Assembly (NCBI GenBank): GCA_964639225.1
Contig: CAZXCK010000081.1
Span: 1-19,070 of the forward strand
Direction: 5' to 3'
Origin: CAZXCK01 sp964639225
GTDB lineage: Bacteria; Chloroflexota; Anaerolineae; Aggregatilineales; Phototrophicaceae
DNA: 19,070 nt
The translations under genes and the position numbers were made by a program. Below, piece by piece: positions 1-6,773 of this stretch (position 1 is its first letter; every line of letters begins with the position of its first letter). The notes beneath the pieces are model-generated. The model was not told the origin of the DNA. It saw only the letters and a program-made list of their open reading frames with translations, and did no database searches.

Positions 1-331
1 CCGGACGCCACAGCCGCGCCCCCAGCGCATAAGCGAAAGCGATGCCCAGCACGCTCGCCAGCGCGGACAGCGCCCGCAGCGCGAACTCGGTGCCGCCGGT
101 CAGGCGATACCACAGCGACAACAGCCAGTAATAACCGGGCGGGTGAATGTCGCGGGCGGCGTTGTCGGCGATGTCGCCCAGCGAGCGCGTCGCCTGGACG
201 TAGGCGTTGCCCTCGTCGTGCCACAACGACTGCGCCCCCACCAGATGCAGCCGCAGACCGGTCGCCAGCAGCAGCACGGCGACCACCGGCAGCAGCCGCA
301 GCAGCCACACCGAACCCGGGCGCGGTGTCAT
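1..331 (-). CDS. GT39/ArnT-type membrane glycosyltransferase, N-terminal 110 residues (partial)
   Basis: This reading frame starts at the ATG on the minus strand at 331-329 and runs off the left edge of the window, so only the N-terminus is visible. Residues 8-30 form a first membrane segment. They are followed by LWHDEG at 36-41 and HPPGYY at 63-68, then a Leu/Ala-rich second hydrophobic stretch with FALRALSALASVLG. This order is typical of dolichyl-phosphate-mannose or ArnT-like transferases, in which the Asp-Glu pair in the first external loop is catalytic or metal-binding and the sugar donor is polyprenyl-phosphate-linked. The start overlaps the stop of the upstream glycosidase as ATGA, so the two genes are probably translationally coupled. 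A GGAG about 10 bases upstream could serve as ribosome binding site. The donor and acceptor cannot be told. The frame was translated by hand and has no stop. Confidence 0.82.
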   Translation of the reverse strand, partial: MTPRPGSVWLLRLLPVVAVLLLATGLRLHLVGAQSLWHDEGNAYVQATRSLGDIADNAARDIHPPGYYWLLSLWYRLTGGTEFALRALSALASVLGIAFAYALGARLWRP

Positions 332-2280
332 GTCGATGCGGCTCCGGGATTCTGAGCGAAGCCTCGCCCGGCGTTAAAACGCCGGGCTACCGCAAGCGTG
401 TCTGCTAAAGAGACACGACAAACGTCCCATGCGGCCTGCCACAGGGGATGCGACCCCTTTAGTGGGTCGGCGATTTGTAGCCAGCGGTTTTGAACCGCTG
501 GCGTCGTCGTGGCGGGGTCCGGGTCCGGGGCCGTGCCCCAGTTCTTTTTACGTCCGCGCAGACCCGCGCCGACGGCAATCATCAGCAGCAGCGCGCCGGT
601 GAGGCCAACCCCGGCCAGCGGCCAGACGTGCTCGAAGGTACGGTCCAGCACGGCGATAGAGTCGATCAGCAGCGGTTCGTCTGCTTCGACTCGAATGCGA
701 ACCGTGCGCGGCAGCAGACCCAGCGACACGCGCGCGCTGCGCCAGCCTTCGCCGCTGGCCTCGAACATGTGCGTGGTGGTGCTGCCGTCGTCGTCAACGT
801 GTACCGTCAGCGACTGGCCCTGCCAGCGCAGCAGCACGTCGGTCCCGTGCGCCTGGAAATCCACGCCGGTGGTGCGCGCCACCGTGTCGAAATGCGCGCC
901 CGGCACGGTCTCGGACCGCGCATCGCCGGCCAGCGTCACCGCCCAGTGACCGTCAGCGCGGTGCGTGCCCCGGTAGAGGGTGGGTGTCTGCCCGGTGATA
1001 TAGGCCCGCACCGACTCATAGACCGGCAGCGGCTCGAAGGGCGGGTCATTTTCTGGCTGGTAATCCGGCTCCACCATGCGGAAATAGTATTTCGGCTGGT
1101 CGCGCTCGGACTCGTCGCGGCGGGTGAAGAACCAGTAATTGACGACACCTACCCAGGGCCATTCTTCCTGGGCGCGCTGGTAGAGCTGCGGCATGTAGTC
1201 CGCTGCCTGCTGCGGCGTCACCTGGCCGAACATCTCGCGATAGCCGCTGATGTTCGGCTCTTCCTCGGCGGTCGGTACGAAATTCCAGGCGGCCTCGCTG
1301 ATCCAGATCGGCTTGTGGGCGTCGCCGTTGGCGATCATCAGATCGCGGATGTAGAGGTTGCGCGCCACGTTGACCGTCGTCGGGCGCAGACGGCGGTCAG
1401 TGGGGCCGCTGTTGAGGCCATAGCCCTGCATCGACAGCACATCGAAACAGCCGCCAGCGCCAGCGTCGTACATGCGCTGGAGAAAGATAAAGTCGTTGAG
1501 GTCGCGCCCGGTCAGCGACACAGTCGGGGCCAGCGCCCCACTGATGACCACGATTTCCGGGTCCACCGCTTTGAGCGCATCGTAGGTCTGGCACAGCAGA
1601 TCGGTGTAGGCTTCCGGGTTGACATCCTGATTGCCCCATTCAGGGAAGATGTTCGGCTCGTTCCACACCTGATAATGGGTGATGCGCCCCCGGTAACGCT
1701 CGGCGACGGTGGTCACGAAGTTGAGGTAATCCTGAATGTCGTCCGGCGGGGCGAACGGCCCCACCGCCGGGTCGGCGTGCGCCCAGGCCGGTGGATTGTC
1801 CAGCCGCGCCTGGATGCGCAGCCCGTGCTGTTCGGCCAGGTCTACGATGCGATCGTACTTGATCCATGATGAGATCGTCCCCAGGTTGGCGTTGCGGCTG
1901 TCGAGATATACGCCGCGCCCGTCCACCTCGATATCTTCCCAGGGGAACTGCTCACGAATCCAGGTGAAGCCCGCCTCGGCGATCATGCGCATGCCGTCGT
2001 CGATCTTCTGGCCCTCGACTTCCTGATGAAAGAAGGTGTTGATGCCATACGGATTCTCGCCAGTGTGCTGCATGGGGGTCATCGGCTGGGTGCGCGGCTG
2101 CGGTCGGGTGATGTTCAGCGCCCAGTCCAGCACACCGCGAAGCTGGGACAGCGGCTGCTCCTCGCCGGTCACCGACCAGCCAAAGCGCCACACCAGCCCG
2201 CGCTGCGTCAGGTCCAGCGCCAGCAGACCCGCCGCCACAGCCACAATCACCAGCCCGGTTATCAGTCGTCGTGTTTTCAT
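328..2280 (-). CDS. Membrane-anchored clan GH-A glycoside hydrolase (GH39/GH5-like), 650 aa
   Basis: Probable retaining glycosidase acting outside the membrane. Residues 7-24 form an N-terminal signal anchor. A (beta/alpha)8-type catalytic region follows from about 75 to 430, with the acid/base Glu208 in VWNEPN (205-210) and the likely nucleophile Glu329 in WISEAAW (326-332). A beta-sandwich-like stretch covers about 432-548, and a second membrane segment about 553-573. Two membrane anchors suggest it works at the cell surface on a glycan, fitting the coupled GT39-type gene downstream. The substrate is not predictable. The last 50-70 residues (from about 578, just after an RGRKK stop-transfer) look unlike protein. 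Their DNA is a multi-palindrome repeat also found at 3579-3741, so the original C-terminus was probably shorter. The start is the ATG at 2280. No Shine-Dalgarno is evident and TATAAT ends only 7 bases upstream, so the message may be leaderless. Confidence 0.85.
   Translation of the reverse strand: MKTRRLITGLVIVAVAAGLLALDLTQRGLVWRFGWSVTGEEQPLSQLRGVLDWALNITRPQPRTQPMTPMQHTGENPYGINTFFHQEVEGQKIDDGMRMIAEAGFTWIREQFPWEDIEVDGRGVYLDSRNANLGTISSWIKYDRIVDLAEQHGLRIQARLDNPPAWAHADPAVGPFAPPDDIQDYLNFVTTVAERYRGRITHYQVWNEPNIFPEWGNQDVNPEAYTDLLCQTYDALKAVDPEIVVISGALAPTVSLTGRDLNDFIFLQRMYDAGAGGCFDVLSMQGYGLNSGPTDRRLRPTTVNVARNLYIRDLMIANGDAHKPIWISEAAWNFVPTAEEEPNISGYREMFGQVTPQQAADYMPQLYQRAQEEWPWVGVVNYWFFTRRDESERDQPKYYFRMVEPDYQPENDPPFEPLPVYESVRAYITGQTPTLYRGTHRADGHWAVTLAGDARSETVPGAHFDTVARTTGVDFQAHGTDVLLRWQGQSLTVHVDDDGSTTTHMFEASGEGWRSARVSLGLLPRTVRIRVEADEPLLIDSIAVLDRTFEHVWPLAGVGLTGALLLMIAVGAGLRGRKKNWGTAPDPDPATTTPAVQNRWLQIADPLKGSHPLWQAAWDVCRVSLADTLAVARRFNAGRGFAQNPGAAST
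355..503 (-). repeat. Multi-palindrome repeat, copy 1 (inside the 3' end of the glycosidase gene)
   Basis: On the minus strand this carries three hairpins in order: a 10-bp stem GCCAGCGGTT/AACCGCTGGC with a 3-base loop, a 7-bp stem CGTGTCT/AGACACG, and a 9-bp stem CCCGGCGTT/AACGCCGGG. The same order and much of the sequence recur on the plus strand at 3579-3741. The shared core includes GTCTCTTTAGCAGACACGCT, followed by GTAGCCCGG. The two copies are therefore inverted relative to each other, about 3.1 kb apart. This copy is translated in frame as the last 45-60 residues of the glycosidase and contains no stop. The family is not one I can name; REP-like or a remnant of a small mobile element are both possible. 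Confidence 0.75.
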
Positions 2281-2287
2281 GGGGGCG

Positions 2288-2293
2288 ATTATA
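2288..2293 (-). promoter_or_regulatory. Candidate -10 box of the glycosidase gene (leaderless transcript)
   Basis: The minus strand reads TATAAT here, with its last T 7 bases before the ATG at 2280. With normal -10 to +1 spacing transcription would begin at or next to the start codon. No Shine-Dalgarno lies between. No good -35 at 16-18 bases was found; TTGTAT lies only 12 bases upstream. Confidence 0.5.
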
Positions 2294-2343
2294 GGCGGGA
2301 CGGCGATACAAGTCTATGGAGTTTGCCAGCACACACCAGAATC

Positions 2344-2367
2344 AAAAACCGGGCGCATGGCCCGGTT
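2344..2367 (-). terminator. Intrinsic terminator of the YceI-family gene
   Basis: On the minus strand a perfect 8-bp stem AACCGGGC/GCCCGGTT with a 5-base loop is followed by a run of T (the last two stem bases are T, then three more). It lies 27 bases past the stop of the YceI-family gene and before the glycosidase promoter, so it separates the two minus-strand units. Confidence 0.85.
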
Positions 2368-2393
2368 CTGATCGTGCAAAGACTGCGCTACGT

Positions 2394-2939
2394 TTAAGCG
2401 CTGGCCGTCTCGCTGACGGGAACCGCCTGCACATCCAGCGAAATCTTCACTTCCTTGCTCACCAGCACGCCTCCGGCTTCCAGCGCCTGGTTCCAGGTCA
2501 GGCCGAAGTCCTCGCGGTTGATGGCCACGCTGGCCTCAAAACCAACGGTCGGCGCGCCCGTGAAGGGGTTCTTCTGCTGGCCCAGGAACTGCACATCCAG
2601 CGCGACCTCACGGGTGACACCGTGCATGGTCAGGTCGCCGTAGACCTTCGCCTGGGTGGGATCCTGCGCGTCGACGCGGGTGCTCTTGAACGTGATAGTG
2701 GGGAACTTCTCAACTTCGAAAAAGTCGCCGCTGCGCAGGTGCGCGTCGCGGTCGGCGGTGCCGGTATGGATGCTGGCCGACTGAATGACAGCCTCAACCG
2801 ACGCCTGCTCCGGGCGCTCGGGGTCGAAATTGATGGTGCCGGCGAACTCGCCAAAGCTGCCGCGAACAGTTGTCACCATCATGTGACGTACAGTAAACTC
2901 CACACTGCTGTGGGCCGGGTCGATATTCCAGATACTCAC
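2394..2939 (-). CDS. yceI: YceI-family lipid-binding-like protein, 181 aa, no signal peptide
   Basis: YceI proteins are lipocalin-like beta-barrels that bind polyisoprenoid or related long-chain lipids; their exact role is often unknown. The sequence opens with SIWNIDPAHSSVEFTVRHM and continues with the family's FDPERPEQASVEAVI, HLRSGDFFEVEKFPTITFKS and YGDLTMHGVTREVALDV blocks, at normal family length. I chose the GTG at 2939 because a perfect AAGGAG sits 5 bases before it and because homology starts exactly there. The longer reading from 3035 has no family similarity. From this start there is no signal peptide, whereas many YceI proteins are periplasmic, so this one is probably cytosolic. 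It is a single-gene unit closed by the terminator at 2344-2367. Confidence 0.93.
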   Translation of the reverse strand: MSIWNIDPAHSSVEFTVRHMMVTTVRGSFGEFAGTINFDPERPEQASVEAVIQSASIHTGTADRDAHLRSGDFFEVEKFPTITFKSTRVDAQDPTQAKVYGDLTMHGVTREVALDVQFLGQQKNPFTGAPTVGFEASVAINREDFGLTWNQALEAGGVLVSKEVKISLDVQAVPVSETASA

Positions 2940-2944
2940 GATTG

Positions 2945-2950
2945 CTCCTT
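2945..2950 (-). promoter_or_regulatory. Shine-Dalgarno AAGGAG that fixes the GTG start of the YceI-family gene
   Basis: AAGGAG is followed by five bases and GTG on the minus strand. It is one of the strongest ribosome binding sites in the window and decides for the short, signal-less form of the protein. Confidence 0.85.
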
Positions 2951-3098
2951 GTACGATGTTTACATAACGCTCTCGAAATCGCGTGCAGGCAATCGCTGTC
3001 GCCTGACACTGGGTGGCATTATGCCCAGCCAACATGAGAGGATTAAGTAGATTTATGTAAGAGATATATCAAAAATCCGTAATGAAATGTTGCGTAAC

Positions 3099-3214
3099 GG
3101 TAATTCATTTACCTGTAGATAAAAATGGGCCGCCCAGACCATTAATCAGTCGTGGGCGGCCAGAGTTTGGTTGGCGCTAGAGGCATACCGCTCTCAGCTA
3201 CGGTAATGATTACC
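3099..3214. repeat. Two similar GGTAA...TTACC dyads, candidate operator sites
   Basis: 3099-3113 reads GGTAATTCATTTACC and 3202-3214 reads GGTAATGATTACC. Both are near-palindromes with the same half-site, about 100 bases apart, on either side of the 3128-3161 hairpin. Two matching dyads in a gene-free, AT-rich stretch could be binding sites for a dimeric regulator. No cognate regulator is seen nearby, and chance is not excluded. Confidence 0.3.
3128..3161. terminator. Strong hairpin, possible minus-strand terminator
   Basis: A 9-bp perfect stem GGCCGCCCA/TGGGCGGCC encloses 16 bases, of which GAC/GTC can extend the stem past one bulge. Read on the minus strand it is followed by CATTTTTATC, a T-rich tract as in a Rho-independent terminator. 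It is 600 bases downstream of the M23 gene, the nearest minus-strand gene that could use it, so a transcript from within the intergenic region may be the real client. Confidence 0.5.
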
Positions 3215-3265
3215 TGGCGACGTTAATCGCTTAACACAACCAGATAGACGCCTCTAATCAACCCT

Positions 3266-3299
3266 AACCCACCTGTCAGGTCAATCTGACATGGTGGTT
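3266..3299. repeat. Hairpin-forming inverted repeat
   Basis: AACC/GGTT, ACC/GGT and GTCAG/CTGAC arms pair around the loop GTCAAT with small bulges, about 12 base pairs in all. No T-run follows on either strand, so it is not an obvious terminator. Its role is unknown. Confidence 0.35.
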
Positions 3300-3476
3300 G
3301 AGGTCTGCGATGGCTGTGTTGTACGGCTGCGATGGAATCCTCACATGACCGCCGAGAGATTACTATATTCCAACCCATTTGTCGAAAACTCGTCATGCAA
3401 TAATTCGCGCAACAATCGGGTTCACCGAAAAAGCGGCTGTTTCGTGGAGCGCATCCGGATTTGGGGGCAAACCTGC

Positions 3477-3741
3477 CTCGCCCGACGTTAAAACATCAGT
3501 GCATCAGGCAACAGGAAGCGGCTGGCGAAATGCGCTTTAACGAATTAACGCGGATGAATCGATCTTGTAGCATACCTTCGCCAACGGTTCAAAACCATAG
3601 CCGCTTGCAGCCCAGCTACAGGTGTCCGACTCAGTAAAGGAACCGTGTCCCTAATGGCGAGCCAAAAGACAGTCCTTTGTGTCTCTTTAGCAGACACGCT
3701 TCCTGTAGCCCGGTGTTTTAACGCCGGGCGGGACTTCTGCT
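3477..3741. repeat. Imperfect inverted-repeat element in the intergenic region
   Basis: The left end reads CGCCCGACGTTAAAAC and, a little further in, ACAGGAAGCG. The right end, read on the minus strand, gives CGCCCGGCGTTAAAAC and again ACAGGAAGCG in the same order. The two arms thus make a roughly 265-base unit with degraded terminal inverted repeats. The right half is copy 2 of the multi-palindrome repeat. No open reading frame inside. It could be a decayed small mobile element or two independently placed repeat copies. Confidence 0.45.
3579..3741 (+). repeat. Multi-palindrome repeat, copy 2
   Basis: This plus-strand copy matches the minus-strand copy at 355-503. It shares CGGTTCAAAACC near its start, an uninterrupted GTCTCTTTAGCAGACACGCT block, then GTAGCCCGG and TTTTAACGCCGGGCG, with diverged bases between. 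The first hairpin is degraded here (GCCAACGG against CCATAGCC), while the second and third are intact. It ends 22 bases from the stop of the M23 gene. Confidence 0.75.
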
Positions 3742-3762
3742 GGAATACCGGTTCAATATCCT

Positions 3763-4815
3763 CTATGGCAGCCACATCTCGACGAAATCGAGGCTGTCTA
3801 CCCAGTGACCGTTGACCGTCACTTCCCAGTGCAGATGCGGGCCGCTGCTGCGTCCGGTGTTGCCCGACACGCCGATGATCTGGCCACTGGAAACCGTCTG
3901 TCCGCGCGTCACATGCACCTGCGACAGATGCGAATAACCCGAATAGACACCATAACCGTGATCGATGATGACATGGTTGCCGCGAATGTCCATCAGACTG
4001 GCGAAGGCCACCCGCCCCGACCCCATCGCCCGGACCGGCGTGCCCACAGCGGCCCGCAAATCCCAGCCGGTGTGGCGGGTAGGCATGGTCTCGTTGATGA
4101 TACGATACGCGCCAAAGGGCGATGTCACTGGCGAGTTGATGGGATAAATAAAACCCTCCGAGTCCCACATGCGTTCGGGGGTCACTTCGGCGAAGATAGC
4201 GTCCAGGCGGGCGAACTCGTTGCGCTCGACCTGCGGATCGGCCAGGAAAGAGCGTTCCGCCGGCAGGTTGAAGTCCTGGCGCACGAAACCACCCAATGTC
4301 ACCTCCACCTGCGACGACAGCGTAACGCGGCTGCCGTCATCGCGCCAGGCGATCACGTCGAAGCTCAGGGCGCGGTTGTGGGTGCGATCCATATCGACCA
4401 CCAGCAGGCCGTAATAGCTGCCATCCTCGGCAGGGAAAAACTCAACGAGCTGGTCCATAAAACGCAGGCGCGCCCCAGCCAGGTCGTCACCCGTTACGCG
4501 CAGCAGCGCCGCCCGGCCCTGCTGAACCTGGTCAAAATAGTGCTCCAGCGTGATATCCTCGGCTGTCAGCCTGAAGCTCGGCTCCGGCTTCTGCCGGGGC
4601 GCAGGCGCGGCAATCTCGGCTCCGGCCTCGGCGGTAGTTTCGGGGTCGTCTGGCTGGGCCAGCGTCGGGTTGATGACATCGCCGGCGGGCGTCTCCGGTG
4701 TGGGGATTTCCTGGGCCATCACCAGCGACAGGGTGCCCAGCAGCAGCGCCCACACGATCACCAGCAGCAGCGGATTTTTAACAAGCGGGTTTTTCAGCAT
4801 AGATGATACAACCAC
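3763..4815 (-). CDS. M23/LytM-family zinc metallopeptidase, membrane-anchored, 350 aa
   Basis: Peptidoglycan endopeptidase-like protein of the cell envelope. An N-terminal hydrophobic segment (about 14-34) serves as signal peptide or anchor. It is followed by a Pro/Glu/Ala-rich linker (36-80), a beta-rich region with a segment resembling peptidase-associated Ig-like folds (80-185), and the M23 domain from about 222 to 342. Zinc and catalytic motifs are present: HTGWD (H248, D252), YSHL (H296) and GPHLHW (H327, H329), so it should be active rather than a degenerate regulator. The chosen start is GTG at 4815; an in-frame ATG at 4800 would remove five residues before the same hydrophobic segment. 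Neither has a strong ribosome binding site. It follows a lipoprotein gene by 32 bases and is probably in one transcript with it. Confidence 0.92.
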   Translation of the reverse strand: MVVSSMLKNPLVKNPLLLVIVWALLLGTLSLVMAQEIPTPETPAGDVINPTLAQPDDPETTAEAGAEIAAPAPRQKPEPSFRLTAEDITLEHYFDQVQQGRAALLRVTGDDLAGARLRFMDQLVEFFPAEDGSYYGLLVVDMDRTHNRALSFDVIAWRDDGSRVTLSSQVEVTLGGFVRQDFNLPAERSFLADPQVERNEFARLDAIFAEVTPERMWDSEGFIYPINSPVTSPFGAYRIINETMPTRHTGWDLRAAVGTPVRAMGSGRVAFASLMDIRGNHVIIDHGYGVYSGYSHLSQVHVTRGQTVSSGQIIGVSGNTGRSSGPHLHWEVTVNGHWVDSLDFVEMWLP

Positions 4816-4847
4816 ACAACTCTCTGCGAACGGTTAGCGCCGGCGTC

Positions 4848-5675
4848 TTACGGCTGCGGCGTGGCGGTGATCTGCGCGGCCAGCGGCGTGGCTGTCAGCA
4901 GCAGATCGCCCACGCGAAAGCGCACGGTGTCCAGAATGGCCTGTAGTTCGGCCTGGGCTGGCCCGTCCATCGCTTCGATGGGTTCGCTGTACATATAAAA
5001 GACGAAGTTCAGCCCCTCGTGATACAGCCCGGCGAACCAGCCGCGCGTATCGGGCGTGTCGGCGCAGTCCACCAGCGCGAAGGTCGTGCCGGTGGCCGGC
5101 AGGCCGCCCACCGTGTAATCGCGCTGGACGTTGGTGCCGATGTTACAGTCCGGCTCGGCGATGGCCAGCCGCAGCAGGCGCAGGCCATCCAGGTGAATAT
5201 CCGGCTCGCCGAATGTCATGTCCACCGGGTTGCCCGGTGTCGCCTGGACGAAGCCCCACATCAGGATGATAAAACCCTCACCCCCACTCACCGGCCCCCG
5301 GTACGCCGTGTACGGAATCAGACGCAGGTTCGCGTCGATGTCCTGCACCAGCAGCGTGCCATTCTGTGCCAGCCAGCCAGCCGGCAGGTCGATGTCCAGC
5401 GGCGGGTCGATCTCCTGGTCTTCGGCAGGCTCGATGACAAACTGGATCGTCGGCTCGGCGTCGGCGGATTCAACAGTCTCGGCGGCGGATTCGCCATTCG
5501 TCGCCGCTGGTGATGGCGCATCGGTGGCGATAATGGCGGTGGGCGGCGGGACGGTGTCAGTCGGGACGAGCGTCGGCGGGGTAGTGGGGACAGGTGTCGG
5601 GTCCGCCGAACCACCGCAGGCAGCCAGCAGCAGCGCAATCAGAGCGATGATGGCGGCGGTGAGACGGTGGCGCAT
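4848..5675 (-). CDS. Lipoprotein of unknown function, 275 aa
   Basis: From the ATG at 5675 the protein begins with MRHRLTAAIIALIALLLAAC, a type II signal peptide with lipobox LAAC and lipidated Cys20. A Pro/Thr-rich linker follows (about 25-70), then an Ala/Glu-rich stretch (about 70-85) and a globular region of about 185 residues. This contains a Trp/Phe-rich core (GFIILMWGFVQAT) and two cysteines (in PDCNIG and VDCADT) that may form a disulfide. A longer reading from 5720 adds 15 residues before the signal peptide and is unlikely; GGGA lies 9 bases before the chosen ATG. The globular part resembles sequences that extract a predicted protein-load term from surface lipoproteins, but I do not recognise the family. 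It probably shares a transcript with the M23 peptidase, suggesting an envelope role. Confidence 0.85.
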   Translation of the reverse strand: MRHRLTAAIIALIALLLAACGGSADPTPVPTTPPTLVPTDTVPPPTAIIATDAPSPAATNGESAAETVESADAEPTIQFVIEPAEDQEIDPPLDIDLPAGWLAQNGTLLVQDIDANLRLIPYTAYRGPVSGGEGFIILMWGFVQATPGNPVDMTFGEPDIHLDGLRLLRLAIAEPDCNIGTNVQRDYTVGGLPATGTTFALVDCADTPDTRGWFAGLYHEGLNFVFYMYSEPIEAMDGPAQAELQAILDTVRFRVGDLLLTATPLAAQITATPQP

Positions 5676-5780
5676 GGACAAATTTCCCTGCAAATAATCA
5701 GCGAACGGATCAGCGGTCACCTGGACTGCTGCCCCACATACTAATCGACGGGCCGCGTTCCTGCAAGCGGATTCTGCGTC

Positions 5781-6068
5781 TCAGCGGTTAAGGGCAGCGA
5801 TGGCCTGCATCAGAAACAGTTTGCAGCAGGTATCGACGTTGTACGACACGTCGAGCTGATCAGTCTCGGTGTTGTAGGTGCCGGTGATAGTCACGCGGGG
5901 CGGCTGGTCGTGCTCCGGGCAGCGCATACCAGCCAGCGCGTCCTGCACATGCTGGTTGATCTGCGAGCGCGTGTGGTCCAGCATCTGCCGCAGTTCGTAA
6001 TCATCCAGCAGGCGATCCTCGGCGCTGGCGTCACCAGTCGTGCGGATGTTAAAGGCCACGTCGATCAT
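5781..6068 (-). CDS. Small conserved-type Cys/His protein, 95 aa
   Basis: The start is the ATG at 6068, with AAAGGA six bases upstream. The gene begins two bases after the tmk stop codon, so it is cotranslated with tmk. A longer reading from 6140 would lie inside tmk and is rejected. The protein has an acidic helical N-terminal half (about 12-47), then CPEH (50-53), a predicted beta-hairpin with RVTITGTYNTETDQLDVSY, and a final CC pair (81-82) before a short helix. The CPxH and CC pattern could bind a metal or redox-active partner. It resembles small bacterial proteins of the form CPxHGxxP...CC that I have seen without assigned function. No membrane segment or signal peptide. Confidence 0.8.
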   Translation of the reverse strand: MIDVAFNIRTTGDASAEDRLLDDYELRQMLDHTRSQINQHVQDALAGMRCPEHDQPPRVTITGTYNTETDQLDVSYNVDTCCKLFLMQAIAALNR

Positions 6069-6070
6069 GG

Positions 6071-6754
6071 TCAGTCCTTTTTGTGTGATTTGCCGTTGGC
6101 CCAGTCCGCCGGGCGCGGCTGCGGCGGCAGGTCCAGCCATTCGGCCAGCGCCCGCCGGATGTCGTGCTGCACGGCATGCGGCTCGCGGTTGGCGCTCACC
6201 TCAATAAAGCGCGCCGGTTCCTGGAGAATCAGCTCGCGGTAGCCGCGATAAACACGCTGGTGAAAGTCGAGTTCCTTATCGTCGAGCCGGTTCCAGTCCT
6301 CGCCGAAAAGCGTGCCGCTGGCGCGCCGCTGTAGGGCCACCTCCGGCGCGATCTCCAGGTAAAGGGTGACGTCGGGCAGCAGATTATCGGTAGCGAAGCT
6401 CACCACCTGCCGCAGCGCCTTGAGGTTAAGGCCGTGCCCGTAACCCTGGTAGGCATAAGTCGAGTCGATGTAGCGGTCGCAGATGACGACGCCGCCCGCC
6501 TTCAGATGGGGCACGATGACCTCGGCCACAAGCTGCGCCCGCGACGCGCAGAACAGCAGCAGTTCGGTGCGGGCGTGCATATCAACGTTGTCCATGTTGT
6601 CCAGCAGGATGCCGCGAATCTGGTCGCCGATGGGCGTGCCGCCAGGTTCGCGGGTCAGCAGCACGTTGTGGCCATGATGACGCAGATAATCGGCGGTGAG
6701 CCTGGCCTGGGTCGTCTTGCCGCTGCCGTCTACGCCTTCAAAAGTGATGAACAT
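6071..6754 (-). CDS. tmk: Thymidylate kinase (dTMP kinase), 227 aa
   Basis: Phosphorylates dTMP to dTDP with ATP, an essential step of DNA precursor synthesis in the cytosol. Visible motifs: P-loop FEGVDGSGKTTQ (5-16), TREPGG (34-39) contacting the nucleotide, CDRYIDSTYAYQG (92-104) with the DRY/H-type motif, and the lid region 144-166. The P-loop here has GSGKTT and no Arg after the Asp, while Arg residues are present in the lid (R143, R144, R156). The ordinary family length is about 205-215 residues; the extra C-terminal tail (209-227, basic and Pro-rich) is not conserved in type. The ATG at 6754 is preceded by GGGGG. A TATAAT-type promoter and a 16-bp dyad lie in the leader (6774-6796). 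Confidence 0.96.
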   Translation of the reverse strand: MFITFEGVDGSGKTTQARLTADYLRHHGHNVLLTREPGGTPIGDQIRGILLDNMDNVDMHARTELLLFCASRAQLVAEVIVPHLKAGGVVICDRYIDSTYAYQGYGHGLNLKALRQVVSFATDNLLPDVTLYLEIAPEVALQRRASGTLFGEDWNRLDDKELDFHQRVYRGYRELILQEPARFIEVSANREPHAVQHDIRRALAEWLDLPPQPRPADWANGKSHKKD

Positions 6755-6773
6755 AAAAGCCCCCGGTCGTCAT

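Larger units (their letters stand above)
2951..3762. other. Long non-coding stretch between the M23 peptidase and the YceI-family gene
   Basis: About 800 bases without a believable gene; the longest plus-strand frame here (66 codons) resembles nothing. The first 180 bases are clearly more AT-rich than the rest of the window. It holds a strong hairpin (3128-3161), two GGTAA-type dyads (3099-3214), another hairpin (3266-3299) and a complex inverted repeat (3477-3741), listed separately. No tRNA-like cloverleaf with a GTTCGA-type T loop was seen. An unannotated small RNA is possible but not shown. Confidence 0.6.

Noticed and set aside
490..1869. Long plus-strand open frame (459 codons) opposite the glycosidase
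   Set aside because: It is antisense to a gene with clear catalytic motifs, has low-complexity Arg/His/Val/Gln composition and no recognisable domain. GC-rich coding DNA commonly leaves such open antisense frames.
3291..3491. Plus-strand open frame of 66 codons in the intergenic region
   Set aside because: No ribosome binding site, no protein-like pattern, and its 3' part runs into the repeat element.
355..3741. CRISPR-like array
   Set aside because: Repeats are palindromic and dispersed, not evenly spaced with unique spacers, and no cas gene is in the window.
3805..4806. Plus-strand open frame opposite the M23 peptidase gene
   Set aside because: Composition typical of antisense reading, whereas the minus strand has an intact LytM zinc site.
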